DNA of 64,000 nucleotides from Taxillus chinensis (Eukaryota; Streptophyta; Magnoliopsida; Santalales; Loranthaceae): NCBI GenBank assembly GCA_023512835.1, contig CM042085.1, positions 2,079,989 to 2,143,988 of the forward strand, read 5' to 3'. Shown piece by piece: positions 11,393 to 23,014 of this stretch (position 1 is its first letter; each line of letters starts with the position of its first letter). The notes under the pieces were generated by a model. It saw only the letters and a program-made list of their open reading frames with translations, ran no database searches and was not told where the DNA came from. The position numbers and the translations under genes were made by a program.

Positions 11393-12379
11393 ATGTCTTC
11401 TTCTTCTTCTTCCTCCGCCCTGACCGGCGCGCTCGAAGCTCTCTCCCGCAACCCCCTGGATTTCCTCAACAAGCATGCCGTTCTGTTCGAGCCCGCAGCC
11501 AACATTCCGGCGGAGTACCGCGCCACTGATGGCTCCATCTTCCGAGCAGGAAACGCCGGCATCAAGCTGGTACCGTCGCCGAGGATACCCGACGGCTACA
11601 ACCTCACCTTCGTCCCAACCAAAAACATGGCCACCGACAAGGACGCCGCCAACGCCTTCGTGGTGGGGTACAATCCCCGGCAGGGCGACACTGACGTCCC
11701 GTTCGTGGACATCCCCATCCGAGCCTACGCCGAGAACACCTTCGTCTTCACCGTTGGCCTCACCGGCTGCTCAGTCGTCGTCACGCGCCTCAACTCCACC
11801 ACCTACCGCGTCTTCCACGACCGCCGCATGGACAGCTCCGTCCTTTACGCCAACGTCCAGTGGCGGGTGGATTTCAACGACTACCGGATCGGCGGCCGGT
11901 ACCTGTCCCACACGGGTAAGGCCATCGCGCTGATGCTCTTCAAGGGCGGCGCGTGGAGCGTGTACCTCCAGCGCCAGCTCCCGGACCCCGAGGTCCCCGG
12001 CACTCCGCCCAAGTCGGAGGTGTACGCGGCCCGGGTGGAGCAGGCGAACGCAGCGAGGGAGGCGGCTTTCAATGACCGCCGCACCATCCTGCAGAAGAGG
12101 GTGAGGGCAAACGGGAAGAATCTGAAGGTGGCCGACAGTATCGTCGCGGGGGCCGTCGACGGTGTGGTTCAGGGGGTGGTGTACAGCCCGCAGGCGATCA
12201 GCGGCTGGGACGCTCTGCGCGCCGCCATCAAAGTGAAGATCGATTCTTATCATAACGATCCCAACAGGAACCCCGCTCTGAGGGACACGTATCGGCGTTT
12301 CGGGGACGACAACAGTCAGTCCAAGGACATGGATGAAACGTGGATCTGGTTACAGATCAGGAAGAATAGAAGAACTTAA
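11393..12379 (+). CDS. CNF1/BLF1-like putative glutamine deamidase, tandem copy 2
   Basis: An intronless frame of 328 residues in the same orientation as copy 1, whose ATG is 3547 bases upstream. Cys126 and His142 correspond to Cys124 and His140 of copy 1, and the surrounding 75 residues are identical although the DNA has about seven silent differences there. Differences cluster in the Ser-rich N-terminus, residues 60-90, the 200-225 linker (a one-residue insertion, EVP for DD) and the C-terminal tail. No lesion is visible, so both copies look functional. No signal peptide or membrane segment is seen. The enzyme assignment rests on the (S/T)GC...H pattern as in copy 1; another Cys-His hydrolase or a non-catalytic relative is possible. 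Confidence 0.55.
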   Translation: MSSSSSSSALTGALEALSRNPLDFLNKHAVLFEPAANIPAEYRATDGSIFRAGNAGIKLVPSPRIPDGYNLTFVPTKNMATDKDAANAFVVGYNPRQGDTDVPFVDIPIRAYAENTFVFTVGLTGCSVVVTRLNSTTYRVFHDRRMDSSVLYANVQWRVDFNDYRIGGRYLSHTGKAIALMLFKGGAWSVYLQRQLPDPEVPGTPPKSEVYAARVEQANAAREAAFNDRRTILQKRVRANGKNLKVADSIVAGAVDGVVQGVVYSPQAISGWDALRAAIKVKIDSYHNDPNRNPALRDTYRRFGDDNSQSKDMDETWIWLQIRKNRRT

Positions 12380-12485
12380 CCTGAAGACGATCTTCGTCTA
12401 TATAAATATATATATATATATACATATATTTCATGTTGCTCTTTGTTTCCGTCCTCCCCCTCTGTGCTGCTGCTGTTTCTATCGG

Positions 12486-12491
12486 AATAAA
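12486..12491 (+). terminator. Polyadenylation signal AATAAA, copy 2
   Basis: Same context as in copy 1 (TCGGAATAAAATCGGT). The 3' UTR of this copy has a (TA)n insertion at about 12401-12427 that copy 1 lacks. Confidence 0.6.
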
Positions 12492-12639
12492 ATCGGTACT
12501 GGTCGTATTGTCGTGTGTTTTTCCTTGTAAATGATGCCTTTGAGGTTTCCCGAGACTCATATTTTGTTCGTATTTTGCCATTTTGGTCGTCCCTTGATGC
12601 TTGGTGGGACATCAAACCGTTGCTATACACTGCCTTCTT

Positions 12640-13180
12640 TTTCCATCATAATTGCGTGCGTACGTCGTCTTTGAATCTTGACACGTAAATAAATATTTAC
12701 CTCGCAAAAGTTGTTTAAATTTTCAATCATTTTAATGGAAATTGAAATACAAATATTAGGCATTTTGCATAGTAATAATTAGACTTACCTTTTATTTGGA
12801 TAGATAAATTGAGGAGACAAAATACAAATTAAGAAGGTGATAGAGAGGCAAGATGTCTCGTTTATATGATAAACTAAAAATCAAATCAATCTGGACAAGT
12901 TAACAACTAATATAATTATTATTAAAATGATAAAAATAAATATCCTAAAAATAAAAAATTCAAACAGTTATATAATATTGATAGTATGGTTTGATTAAAA
13001 GTTAAAAATAATATTGAAATATTAACATTAGGCATTTTAGTGATTATAAAATGTATCAAAATTCAATATGGACAAGCTCAGTCACAAAAGCTGTGAGCCC
13101 CACAATTCAAAGAACAGAAAAACCCAAAACAAAAAAAAAAAAAAAGAAAAAAAGAAAAAAAAAGGTAAGGGAGTTGATCA
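12640..13180. other. Short AT-rich intergenic region upstream of the RHF2A-like gene
   Basis: No gene is seen. A poly-A/GA tract lies at 13132-13164. Sequence from about 13180 becomes GC-richer (GGCCGCGTGGCGTCAGG) and probably begins the transcribed leader of the next gene. Confidence 0.5.
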
Positions 13181-13688
13181 ATCAGGCGAAGGCCGCGTGG
13201 CGTCAGGTCTGCGATGCAGTCCGTCAAAGGCTAGGGTTTTCCGTCCTCGTACATCGTATTGATGGATCTCTAGCATTTCCTGCGAGGAGATTCCCAAGCT
13301 CGATCGTCGTTTCATGGTCATTTTGTCGGTTCGCTGATCCATTTCTCGAGCCCTTTTCCATTTCTCATGGAGGTAATTTATCGCAGGCGTCATCGGATTC
13401 CTAATCTCCGAAACGTCAGCACTACGGTGTTTGGTTTTTTCTTTAGCACCTGATTGATTTGTTCCGACCATCGCCGTCGTCATCATCATCATCATCATCA
13501 TTATATCTCTCTTTCTCTGTCTCGGTTGTTTGGATTTCAAAGAATTTGTTTTTGGGAGAGCAATTCGTGTTCTTATTTTAAATTCTCTAATCTGGGCGTA
13601 GTTTTTTTTATCTGGATTATATGAAATCTGGGTTGTAGATTGTGATCCCAAATTTGTGGGTTTTGTGTATCGATTGAAGGTTCAGGGG

Positions 13689-16600
13689 ATGGAGGAGGAG
13701 GCTACGAATCATGAGGGTCACCTGACGTCAGCTGCCGCCTTCGTGGAAGGGGGGATACAAGACGCCTGTGATGATTCTTGCAGCATTTGTCTTGAGTCCT
13801 TCTGCGAAAGCGATCCTTCAACAGTATTATTTTTGATTTTCCCTCTTTTTTGGTTTTTTTTTTGATTGTTTAGCTCTCTCTCATGTCGACATGTTTTAAT
13901 CCATGCAGGTGACCACTTGCAGGCATGAGTTTCACCTTCAGTGCATCCTCGAATGGTTGGTTTTCTACAATCATTTTGACACATGAAGTGCGCTTTTTCT
14001 TTTTTTCTTTTTCAAATAAGGAGGTAAATATAAAATATTTTGTCATTTGATTAACCCGACAGGGCTGGTAGACTCGACTCATGTCTTTCGTTATGCTGTT
14101 ACACTCGCATTGCATTTTGTGTCAGCAGCATGACTTTCTAAGAACAAAAAATTCCCTGTAGAATCAATGGAAATATCATGTGCTATCATCAGCAGACAGC
14201 AAGGATGGAACAAAACTCTGTTGGTGACTTTGTCGTTTCTCAAATAATTACCTCCTTGTTCACGGAACTTGATTTATTGGAAAGCAAAACGTGTTCCGTT
14301 GTTGGGCTGTACATAGGAATAATTTATCCTTGTTTGCTTTGTGGTGAAAACAGGACAGTGTGCTTATTGATTCTTGGCTTAAGTATATGTTACTTTGTTT
14401 CCAATAATTCTTCTGTGACTTTGTGATATGTTTACATCCAGTGAATTTCTAAAAAAGATTGTGAACAGTGGAAAATGATTCCATAGGGGTTCATAATGTA
14501 GGATATAAAAATGTTTACTTTGAGTGTTGAACTTGCTGATAAATTGATTGGTTTATCACCTCATTGATGTATTATTGTGATGTCATTAGTGTTTGTATTT
14601 TATCTTCCGATTGCATGGTTCTTTGTGAATTTTTATGTGCTGTAAGGGCAAGGGTGTTGTAATTGTCATTAATTGTGTTGAGCTATTTGGGGAACCATTC
14701 TGGTGGAGGGAAATTTTTATAATGGGACAAACATATTCTCATGCATTACCAGTCGACACATGGATTCTCCTCGTTACTTTTGGGAAAGGAATCGGAATTA
14801 TGAGTGAGTTTCTCAAAGTTAATTTAAAAAGTTGGATCTTATGATTCTTGCTTTTTGAATGTTAAGTATGCTTGATGATAGTCAAGTGCTGATCAGTTGC
14901 CTCTGCTGGTGCTGATTGCTGAACAAAACCATAAGCTAAACTCATTCATAGTAGCTGCACTTTCTCAATTTCATATGAGAAGATGCTATCCATGCCATTG
15001 CTAATTTTTGGATCTTGTAAATTTTGCTTTTAGTTTTTAATTGTATATATTCACACAATGAAATTTGATATGAAATAAAATATTATGTTCCTACTAAGCA
15101 GTTCTTGTTGTTTCTGCATGAGATGAAACTAGTGAGTGCTTTACAGATTGAACTGGTTTCATATACATTCGGGGGAAGCTTATTTGTGTCTAAATACCTG
15201 CTTAACACATCTAAAGTGTTTGGGGAAGCTTTTTTTTTTTTTGGTCTAGAAGCATTTTATGGTTTACAAACAGATTTAGTTGTGTGTGCTTATAAACAAA
15301 GTTAACTCCCCAAACATCCTCATTTAATTGTAGACTTTGAAATTTATACTATTTCAGATATTTATTTTTTGTGATTAGAAAAACTATATCAGATATAAAA
15401 TTGTTAACTTAAGGTGTGCTTTAAATCATAGCATGAGTCAGCATGAATGTTAAGCTTTGGTTGCACCTCAAATCCATTGAGTCGTTAGCAAGTTGCAGGC
15501 TTATGGGAGGTTTTGGGTATGGGTAGAGAGGCTTTCTTTTGGATGGTTGTGTAGAAGCTGGGGGAGGGGTACTGTATGTCCCTTTGGGATGATGCATGGT
15601 GGGGAGACCCTGCTGAGTGTGGTGTATACTAGGGTGTTTGATTTGGCCTCTCTCAAAGGAAAATTGATTGATGCATTTTGTGAGTGAGAGTGCCCAAATG
15701 CTCTAGATTGGGAACTAGAGGATTTTTTAGGAATTGCATACATTTTATCAGTCGCCTATGTGCAAAAGTGTAGGGGTGCAAGAGAGCAGCCGGACTAGGT
15801 TGCCTGGAGATAGGGATCTGCACAATAGTTGGCATCATTGTGGGCAGTTCTATTCTATTATTTTTTTTTATTTTTTAATTTTAGGTCTTATTTTATTTTA
15901 TTTAAGCAAAATATTTTCATAATTATATGTGGGGTTAGGGTTTATGTCAGAGAACCGAGAGATTGTTTTTCCCTACAATTATCAGTGTTGTAATCTCAAG
16001 AGAGGCAGACATTTATTATTAAAATATTAATTTCATTCTTTTACTTGCGATTTTCACGTTTTATTCTTTTATGTGGCTGGGAAAACCTAGGGGTTGTGAT
16101 CCTGCAGCAGTTGAATTCCTTAGCCTATGGGTCTTTCCACCAAATTCCCAATCTGTTTTTAGCCCTGAATCACCCGAAGGGATACAAAATATGGAGTGTT
16201 CTTGGTTAAAAATGTCTTCAATGTGCAAAATGGGTGAGGTACAGATGGCGTGCCACATAGGGGGCTAAGGTCCTCATAAGACTAAACTTTTTGCGTGTGA
16301 AGCAGTTTAGGGCTAGATTTTTACTTTCGATCAACTTCAGAAAAGGCTTTTGCTGCTGGTGAGTTGGTGCCTGATGTGCAAAAGTGTGGGGGAGCAGAGT
16401 GATGATCACCTTCCCCATCGCAACTGGAAGAAACAGGTGTGGAGGTCAGTTTGTACTGCATTAGAGATTGTGTGGTCCTAAGAGCCAGGTGGACCTTGTT
16501 CCCAGTTTGGAGTGGCCTTCAAGTGCGTGGTCTGGCGACTTGGGTGTTGTCCGGGATCCCTGTGGTGTATTTTGGGTCAACACGATCGCAAAATCCTTGA

Positions 16601-18203
16601 GGATACCGAGAGTGGCATCCAACTTGTTAAGGGCAAGCTGTGGGCTTTTTTATGGGACATTGCAGTTTTTTTGTAACATCCCTTATGATGATGGTTGTTT
16701 TAAGCTTTTGTATGTGTGCCACCTGTTATAACTGTGTAACACCTTCTTGGTGGTTTTCCCGATAAGCTTTTTCTGATCAATGAAAATTAACCTTTATTAT
16801 TATTTTTTTGGTAGGTGTCAGAGAAGTTCTCAATGTCCCATGTGTTGGCAATCCGTTAGCCTGAAGGATCCCACGAGGTTTATACAACTTTACTTCTTTA
16901 ATTTCAATGTTCTGAATCTCAATATTTTCTGTGATAGATTGACTCATTGAGAACATTATGCAGTCAAGAATTGCTTGAGGCTGTGGAACAGGAGAGGGGC
17001 TCTAGGTTAAATCCAGCAAGAAATGGCACAATCTTTCATCACCCTACCCTTGGGCACTTTGAATTACCCCAAGTTTGTCTTCAGCTAGCTTTCTTTTTGA
17101 TTTACTTTCTTGTGTTGATTTGGCGAAACAAGACTACATGTTCTGCTCTATTTGTGTTAATGCAGTTAGCTGCAGATGCAAATGACGCTGAGCTTGAAGA
17201 GCGTATAATACAGCACTTGGCTGCTGCTGCTGCAATGAGAAGGGCCCACCATATTTCTAGGAGGGAAGGGCAGAGAAGCCGATCATCTGCTCATGGCGGA
17301 CCGCACTTTGTGTTATTCTCAACTAATCCCAATGGTTCTCCTGATGGTCCTGTTTCTGCCTCATTGGCTGGGGTTCGAGAGGGAAATGAACCAGCTGCCG
17401 GTCCTATTGCTACACGTTCTATACGATCTGCGTCTGCATCACTGCAGAATCCGCAGTTCCCTTCTGTGTATGCTGATCGAGTGTCTGCTCCTGCCTCTGG
17501 ATCTAGGGTTATATCATTGAACCAACATGGAAATTCTAATAATAATCGGTATTCATGATATTCTGTTTTGTGGCTTTCTTATTTCTACCAAATTGGAGCG
17601 TGAATGGGTCTTCATAATGCACTCCATCCTTTTAGCTTTTATTATGTAATATTTTGCTGTAATGTTGTGTTTGATAGATCTGCTAGTCAATCTTCACCAC
17701 TTTACCCGGATAGAGCTGGACCATCAGAATTGCAGTCAATTTCAGAATCTCTGAAATCCCGGTTTAACGCCGTTTCAATGAGGTACATGCTGAGAAGAAA
17801 TGTTATCTTTTGGTTTTTGTGTGTAGGATTGGACTAAACTATATTTCCCATGTAATTGAGATTATGTTTGTTTAATTTTAGATACAAAGAGTCAATTTCA
17901 AAGAGTACAAGAGGGTGGAAGGAGCGGCTATTTTCTCGTAACACATCTGTGTCAGATATTGGTTCTGAAGTTCCAAGGGAAGTAAATGTTGGAATGGCTA
18001 GTGTATCTCGCTTGATGGAGCGCCTTCAAACCAAAGAAACATGTGGTGACAGCTGTGCTAGTGTATCTAGCCACCAAACCGACCATGCCATTACTGAACA
18101 GAGTAATCCAAATGATGCAGAAACCAGTGGTCAAAACCCTGTAAATGGTAGTGATGCAGCAGCCCCACCTGCTCGTGGATCTGCTGGTTCTGTGTCCAAT
18201 TAA
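13689..18203 (+). CDS. RHF2A: RING-H2 E3 ubiquitin ligase, RHF2A/RHF1A type
   Basis: Exons by frame and GT-AG signals: 13689-13823, 13909-13955, 16815-16877, 16964-17072, 17166-17548, 17678-17782, 17882-18203, giving 387 residues. The N-terminus (GHLTSAAAFVEGGIQDAC) leads directly into a RING-H2 finger at residues 31-71 with ligands C31, C34, C49, H51, H54, C57, C68 and C71. The rest is low-complexity Ser/Pro-rich apart from conserved EERIIQHLAAAAAM and a KESISKSTRGWKERLFSRN block. The match to Arabidopsis RHF2A is strong in my recollection; that protein is a ubiquitin ligase reported to target the CDK inhibitor ICK4/KRP6 for degradation during gametogenesis. The ATG at 13689 is chosen over an in-frame Met at 13656 because family members begin with an acidic ME motif. 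Intron 2 is 2.86 kb; intron 4 (93 bases) is open in frame. Confidence 0.9.
15480..16800 (+). mobile_element. Possible LINE-like or chimeric insertion in intron 2 of the RHF2A-like gene
   Basis: This part of the intron is less AT-rich than the rest. It ends with CCCGATAAGCTTTTTCTGATC, then AATGAAAATTAACC and a TTATTATTATT tail, as in many plant non-LTR element 3' ends. A phrase around GTGCAAAAGTGT-GGGG occurs twice (about 15760 and 16376). No reverse transcriptase frame is visible, so this is a remnant at best. Confidence 0.3.
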
Positions 18204-18209
18204 TTTATA

Positions 18210-19644
18210 GTTGTTTCACCAATTGATTCCATCCTCGTCTTTTCATCTTTGAAGGTGAGATGTGGGTATATCACATTTTCATGTCTCGGGTTGTCAGTGT
18301 GCATACATTTTTTAAGTAAATAATTTTCCATATATCAACTATGACGCTGTTATTTCCCATTTTCCCCACCCCAGCACCCAACTTGCCATCAAACCTTGTG
18401 AATTTAAGGCTTGAACGGTTGTTGCATTGACAGTGTTGTGTAATGTGTATTTATTTCGAGGTAATGGTGGTGTTATGTAGTCAATCCCATATGATGGAGA
18501 AGGCTGACTTTTCTTTGCTTGTGAACCCTTACAACATATATATCTTCATATGTGCATACCGATTTTATATGATATATATTTTTTAATTTGGAAATTTTCA
18601 GGCTGTAAATTAATATCTCTTTAGGGATGACATGGTGAGGAGCGCAGTGTGTTTGCATATCTATTCTTCTTCTGTCAGGCGAATGGAACCCAGGTTCCGT
18701 AGCAGTTTGAAATGCCCAGGTAATGTGATGTCTGTCTGTCTACGTCAGCATGATCGGGATGTGGCTCCCGAACACTGAAAGTCTGCGATATCAGCTGCAA
18801 ATCTGAACACGTTAAAAGAGGCTTATTTAAACGCTAAAGGGTATGTTTAGTTTGTTGGCATACATGCAAGCCATAAACCTAATGAATGATGTTTTTTCTC
18901 GAGTGATGTAAGTTTTTCAAACTGGCTACTCATGACGGTTTATTTGATCGAAATTTTATTGATATATATATATATATATATTATTTTTCAATAGAAAGAA
19001 ATAAATCTATAAATGCGGCTTATCAGAAAGGTTTTGAAGATATTATTTTTAAAAATATAATATTTTTTTTGAAATTTACTTATGATTGACACATGAAAAA
19101 GTCCATTGATGATTTGATATTAATATTAATATTAATTAATACATTTTTGGGGGCCATGTTTGCTTCGGTGAGAACTACGTCACGCACCTTATGATTGTTG
19201 GAATTATTTTTTCTCTCAAAATGTGCCGATTAAAAATTGTAATAAATTATTTATATAATATAAGTTAAACAATAAAATTGGGGCAAATCAATATGACGTT
19301 TAAAAGTAAGACGGGACTAACAATAATTTTCTTTTGTGCAGTAATATAGAGCTAGAGCATACAGATTTTTTATTTATAATATTTTTTAGTTTGGTGATTC
19401 AGTTTAATAAAAGTATTTAAAATTTATATATTTTATTATTATAATTATAATTTTAATTATTATAAAATATATATTTTTAATTATTTTAAAGAGTTAATTT
19501 TAGAGGAGTTATCAAACGGTAACAAAGTCAACAAATTTGCATACTATCCGGTGACCGACAATCCTGTTCTTTTATAACAATTGCGATGGGCTCAACCGAA
19601 GGTGGTGTTTACGCTTTTTTAACATGCACCGCCAGCGCCCCCCC

Positions 19645-19675
<31 letters not shown>

Positions 19676-20090
19676 AAAAAAAAAAAAAAAGAAAAGCGAC
19701 GCAATGAAGAAGAACGTTAAAAACCGACATCAGTGTTATTAATTGACGAACTGAGATTATTTGGGATAAATTGGGGTTAGGGATTAATTGTGGTCATGGT
19801 TATGAATAAAATTAATAGTCAGCGGTCTTCCTTGAAGGTTAAAACAAACAATCCAAAACTCATCATAGCTCCCTCCCGTGTCCAGTGTGCCGAGTCCAGA
19901 GAGGGACGCGGCAGCGAAGATGGTCCCACAGTGGAGGCGATATGTGGACGTGGTGTCACTTTCCCTCTTTTTCTTCACAAGAAAGAATCTTAATTTAGAG
20001 CCATTTACGTCTTAACTATTATTATATAATACACTAACAAGTAAGCACCGAACCAACCCTGCTTAATTACTACATTCTTTTCAGTTTTTG

Positions 20091-20122
<32 letters not shown>

Positions 20123-20330
20123 ATATTATTTATGTTTATACATACAAATTACAATTGGTCCCGTCCCGTCCCGTCCATACGCATTGAAAATTCAGCGAGG
20201 ACATACATAATTGACATGAGCGATTGGCAACGCTGAAAATTCATTTCTCAAAGGAGTGGTAGGGTGGGTAGCAATTAATTCATTTTGGTCCACAGCTTCA
20301 ATTAATTAATTCCATGTTATTTTTCTGTCT
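18210..20330. other. 3' UTR followed by AT-rich intergenic region
   Basis: The first few hundred bases are probably the 3' UTR of the RHF2A-like gene. After that no gene is supported. (TA)n tracts lie at 18961-18981 and 20091-20118. A C-run joined to an A-run lies at about 19637-19690. A moderately GC-rich piece at 19780-19990 has a 67-residue frame with no recognisable features. Confidence 0.5.
19637..19690. repeat. Poly-C run joined to poly-A run
   Basis: About 28 C followed by about 25 A. It may be a real homopolymer pair or a consensus error like the block at 4741. Confidence 0.8.
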
Positions 20331-20349
20331 GCATTCATTTGAGCAAAAA

Positions 20350-20644
20350 GGCAATAAATATACCCAACACACTTGCTCCCATCTTTTACCCAACGCTCCC
20401 TCCCTCCTTCAATCAATCCATTTACTACCTTAAACCCCAAACAACACTTACACCGCAGCAGCAACAGCGACCCCCCACCCAAACACACGGCACACCGACA
20501 CAACCTCAACCAGCTCGCTTCACCTTCCAATTCTCTCTCTCTCCCTCTCTCTCTCCTCCCCTGCCATATGCAATTTTGGGTTCATTTTGCAGACAAACAT
20601 TCCCAATTCACACGAGACACAAACAAACCAACACCCTCATCGCC
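20350..20644 (+). promoter_or_regulatory. Putative TATA element and pyrimidine-rich leader of the FLA gene
   Basis: AATAAATATACCC near 20352-20364 is TATA-like. The following 280 bases are C/CT-rich with a (CT)n tract at about 20534-20552, typical of a plant 5' leader. The reading frame is open upstream of the ATG but has no family similarity there. Confidence 0.4.
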
Positions 20645-23014
20645 ATGGATTCTCACATCCATGGAAACATACCCCCCATGTTCATCCTCCTCCTCCTCCT
20701 CCTCCTCCTCATATTCAGCCCCCCAATTCACGCTGCATTGTCGTCTAACACTTCTTCTTCTTCCTCCTCCTCCTCCTCCTCTTTGAGCTCAGCTGCCGGC
20801 GGCGGGCAAATAAACTCCAACTCCGTCCTGGTGGCCCTGCTGGACTCGCATTATACGGAGCTGGCCGAGTTGGTGGAGAAGGCCCTCCTCCTCCACGCCC
20901 TGGAAGACGCCGTCGCCACCCACAACCTCACCATCTTCGCACCCAAAAACAAGGCCCTCGACCACCACCTCGACCCGGAGTTCAAGCGCTTCCTCCTGGA
21001 GCCCCGGAACCTCCCTTCCCTCCAAAACCTCATCCTCTCCCACATCCTCCCCCGCCGCGTCACCTCTGCCGACTGGCCCCGCTCCACCGCACCAGCCCCC
21101 CACCAAACGCTCTGCCGCCACACCCACCTCCGCCTGGCCCAGTCCACCTCCGGCGATAAGGCCGTGGACCTTACCGCCGTCACCCGACCCGACGACGTCG
21201 TCCGGCCCGACGGCGTGATCCACGGCATCGAGGGCCTCCTCGTCCCCCGCCTCGTGCAGGAGGACTTCAACCGCCGCCGGAGCCTCCGGTCCATCTCCGC
21301 CGTGAAGCCAGAGAGCGCGCCGGTGGTCGACCCCCGGACTCATCGCCTTAAGAAGCCGGCGCCAGCGGTCCCGGCAGGCGCGCCCCCAGCCTTGCCGATT
21401 TTCGACGCGATGGCTCCCGGGCCGGACATATCTCCGGCGCCGGCGCCGGGTCCCGGCGGCCAGAGAGGCCACTTCGACGGCGAGAGCCACGTCAAGGACT
21501 TCATCCACACGCTCCTCCACTACGGCGGGTACAACGAGATGGCCGACATTCTGGTCAACCTAACTTCCTTGGCCACAGAGATTGGGAAGCTCGTCTCCGA
21601 AGGCTACGTGCTGACGATCTTGGCGCCCAACGACGAGGCCATGGCGCGGCTCGCCGCCGACGACCTGGGTGAGCCCGGCGCGGCGGAGCAGATAGTGTAT
21701 TACCACATTATCCCAGAGTACCAGACGGAGGAGAGCATGTACAACGCGGTGAGGAGGTTCCACAAGGTGAGGTACGACACGCTCCAGGTGCCCCATAAGC
21801 TGGTCGCCGAGGAAGCTGACGGGTCCGTTAAATTCGGCCAACAAGCCGACTCTTCCGCGTATCTGTTCGATCCCGATATCTTCACGGATGGCAGGATTTC
21901 GGTTCAGGGGATCGACAGGGTTCTTTTCCCTGCAACCGCGGCGGCCGAGGCGGACACGTCCAAGAGAACTAAGGTGACCGTGCCTGTTAAGGTGGTGAAG
22001 CAGAGGAGAGGTGCGTTCTTCTGTTTTTAATCTCTTTGATGATTTCAATTCAGGGTTTGTCAGTTCCATGTTATTTAGAACCCAGAATTGGTGAATATGT
22101 TTTGTTTTGATTTGCTAATATGATTAAGTAGGCGTTAGATATGCAGTGAAACCCAAAAAACACAGATACACAGTAGTACCTTTTTAAAACTATTGCTGTT
22201 GCCAATTTAGCGTACCACAGGCCCTCAACTAAGGAAAGGTCACGTTCATGTAATGGTTCTGATTTGGTTCTAATTCATGAATATGGGTGGAGAACATGTT
22301 TCTCACTTTTAACACTGATCAATCGAAACTATTGAATACGCTTACATCCCTGCAAATAATTAATGTGCTCTGCCAAAGGATTTGATTCCTACAAATGTTT
22401 TGTTGGACTTGGAGTTAGTCATGTGGACCCTTAATGTGTACTTCCAAACTATTATTATTGTTTTTTAGTGATTTGGGGTGAGCCATGTGGGTGAAACTGT
22501 ATATCATCGCCTATGATCATTTAAATTATTATAGTACGAGCTGTAAAGGGACTATTGAGACTAATGGAACTATTTGCGTGATAGTCTCACTCTCACTCCA
22601 TAGTGAACCTACGGACTGGAACCTCAAAATCATGAGTTCATTTACGTCTACGTGTGGATGAAATTTGGCTTTTCTTGTCCATGATTCCTGCAATCTTCCT
22701 AGATATTCCCTTTTCTTGTATCCTTCTTTTTTCTTCTGCCTTTCCTCTATTTCATGTATTAAATGGTAGGCTCTATTGTACTGATTTTCTGGGTTTTGGT
22801 TATTAATAAAAAAGTGTTTTGTTGTATGGCATCGTGCAATTGCAAACTATTTATGCATGTTAACATGTGATTGTTGCTTCTTATATATGAGTTGACTGAC
22901 AATACCTGTTTACAATATTGCATGAATGTTTGAACTGCAGGAAGGCTGGTTGAGGTGGCATGTAGGATGCTAGGAGTTCTCGGAACGGATTCTCAATTCA
23001 CTAGCTGCCAATAA
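20645..23014 (+). CDS. Fasciclin-like arabinogalactan protein, FLA15-18 clade
   Basis: Two exons, 20645-22010 and 22941-23014, with a 930-base intron; 479 residues. A signal peptide (residues 1-30: short polar start, then a Leu-rich core ending HA) is followed by a poly-Ser stretch. The first fasciclin domain spans about 55-205 (H1 box TIFAP at 96-100), an AG-type region SPAPAPGPG lies at 263-271, and the second fasciclin domain spans about 280-430 (TILAP at 324-328). N-glycosylation sequons occur at 94 and 305. The second exon supplies the family tail EVACRMLGVLG...SCQ. No C-terminal GPI signal is seen, as expected for this clade. The protein should be secreted to the cell wall and act in adhesion or wall organisation. 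The start matches the family's MDSH opening rather than the longer open frame from 20339. FLA17 and FLA18 are the likeliest orthologues. Confidence 0.93.

Noticed and set aside
7846..12379. Ribosome-inactivating protein assignment for the duplicated genes, based on NAYVVGY at residues 85-91 of copy 1
   Set aside because: That heptapeptide recalls a conserved strand of that family, but the second copy has Phe for the key Tyr and the EAxR active-site signature is absent. The Cys/His pattern is a better, though still tentative, lead.
13178..13651. Antisense 157-residue frame before the RHF2A-like gene
   Set aside because: It has a run of Met from an ATC repeat and no family similarity; the region is the leader of the plus-strand gene.
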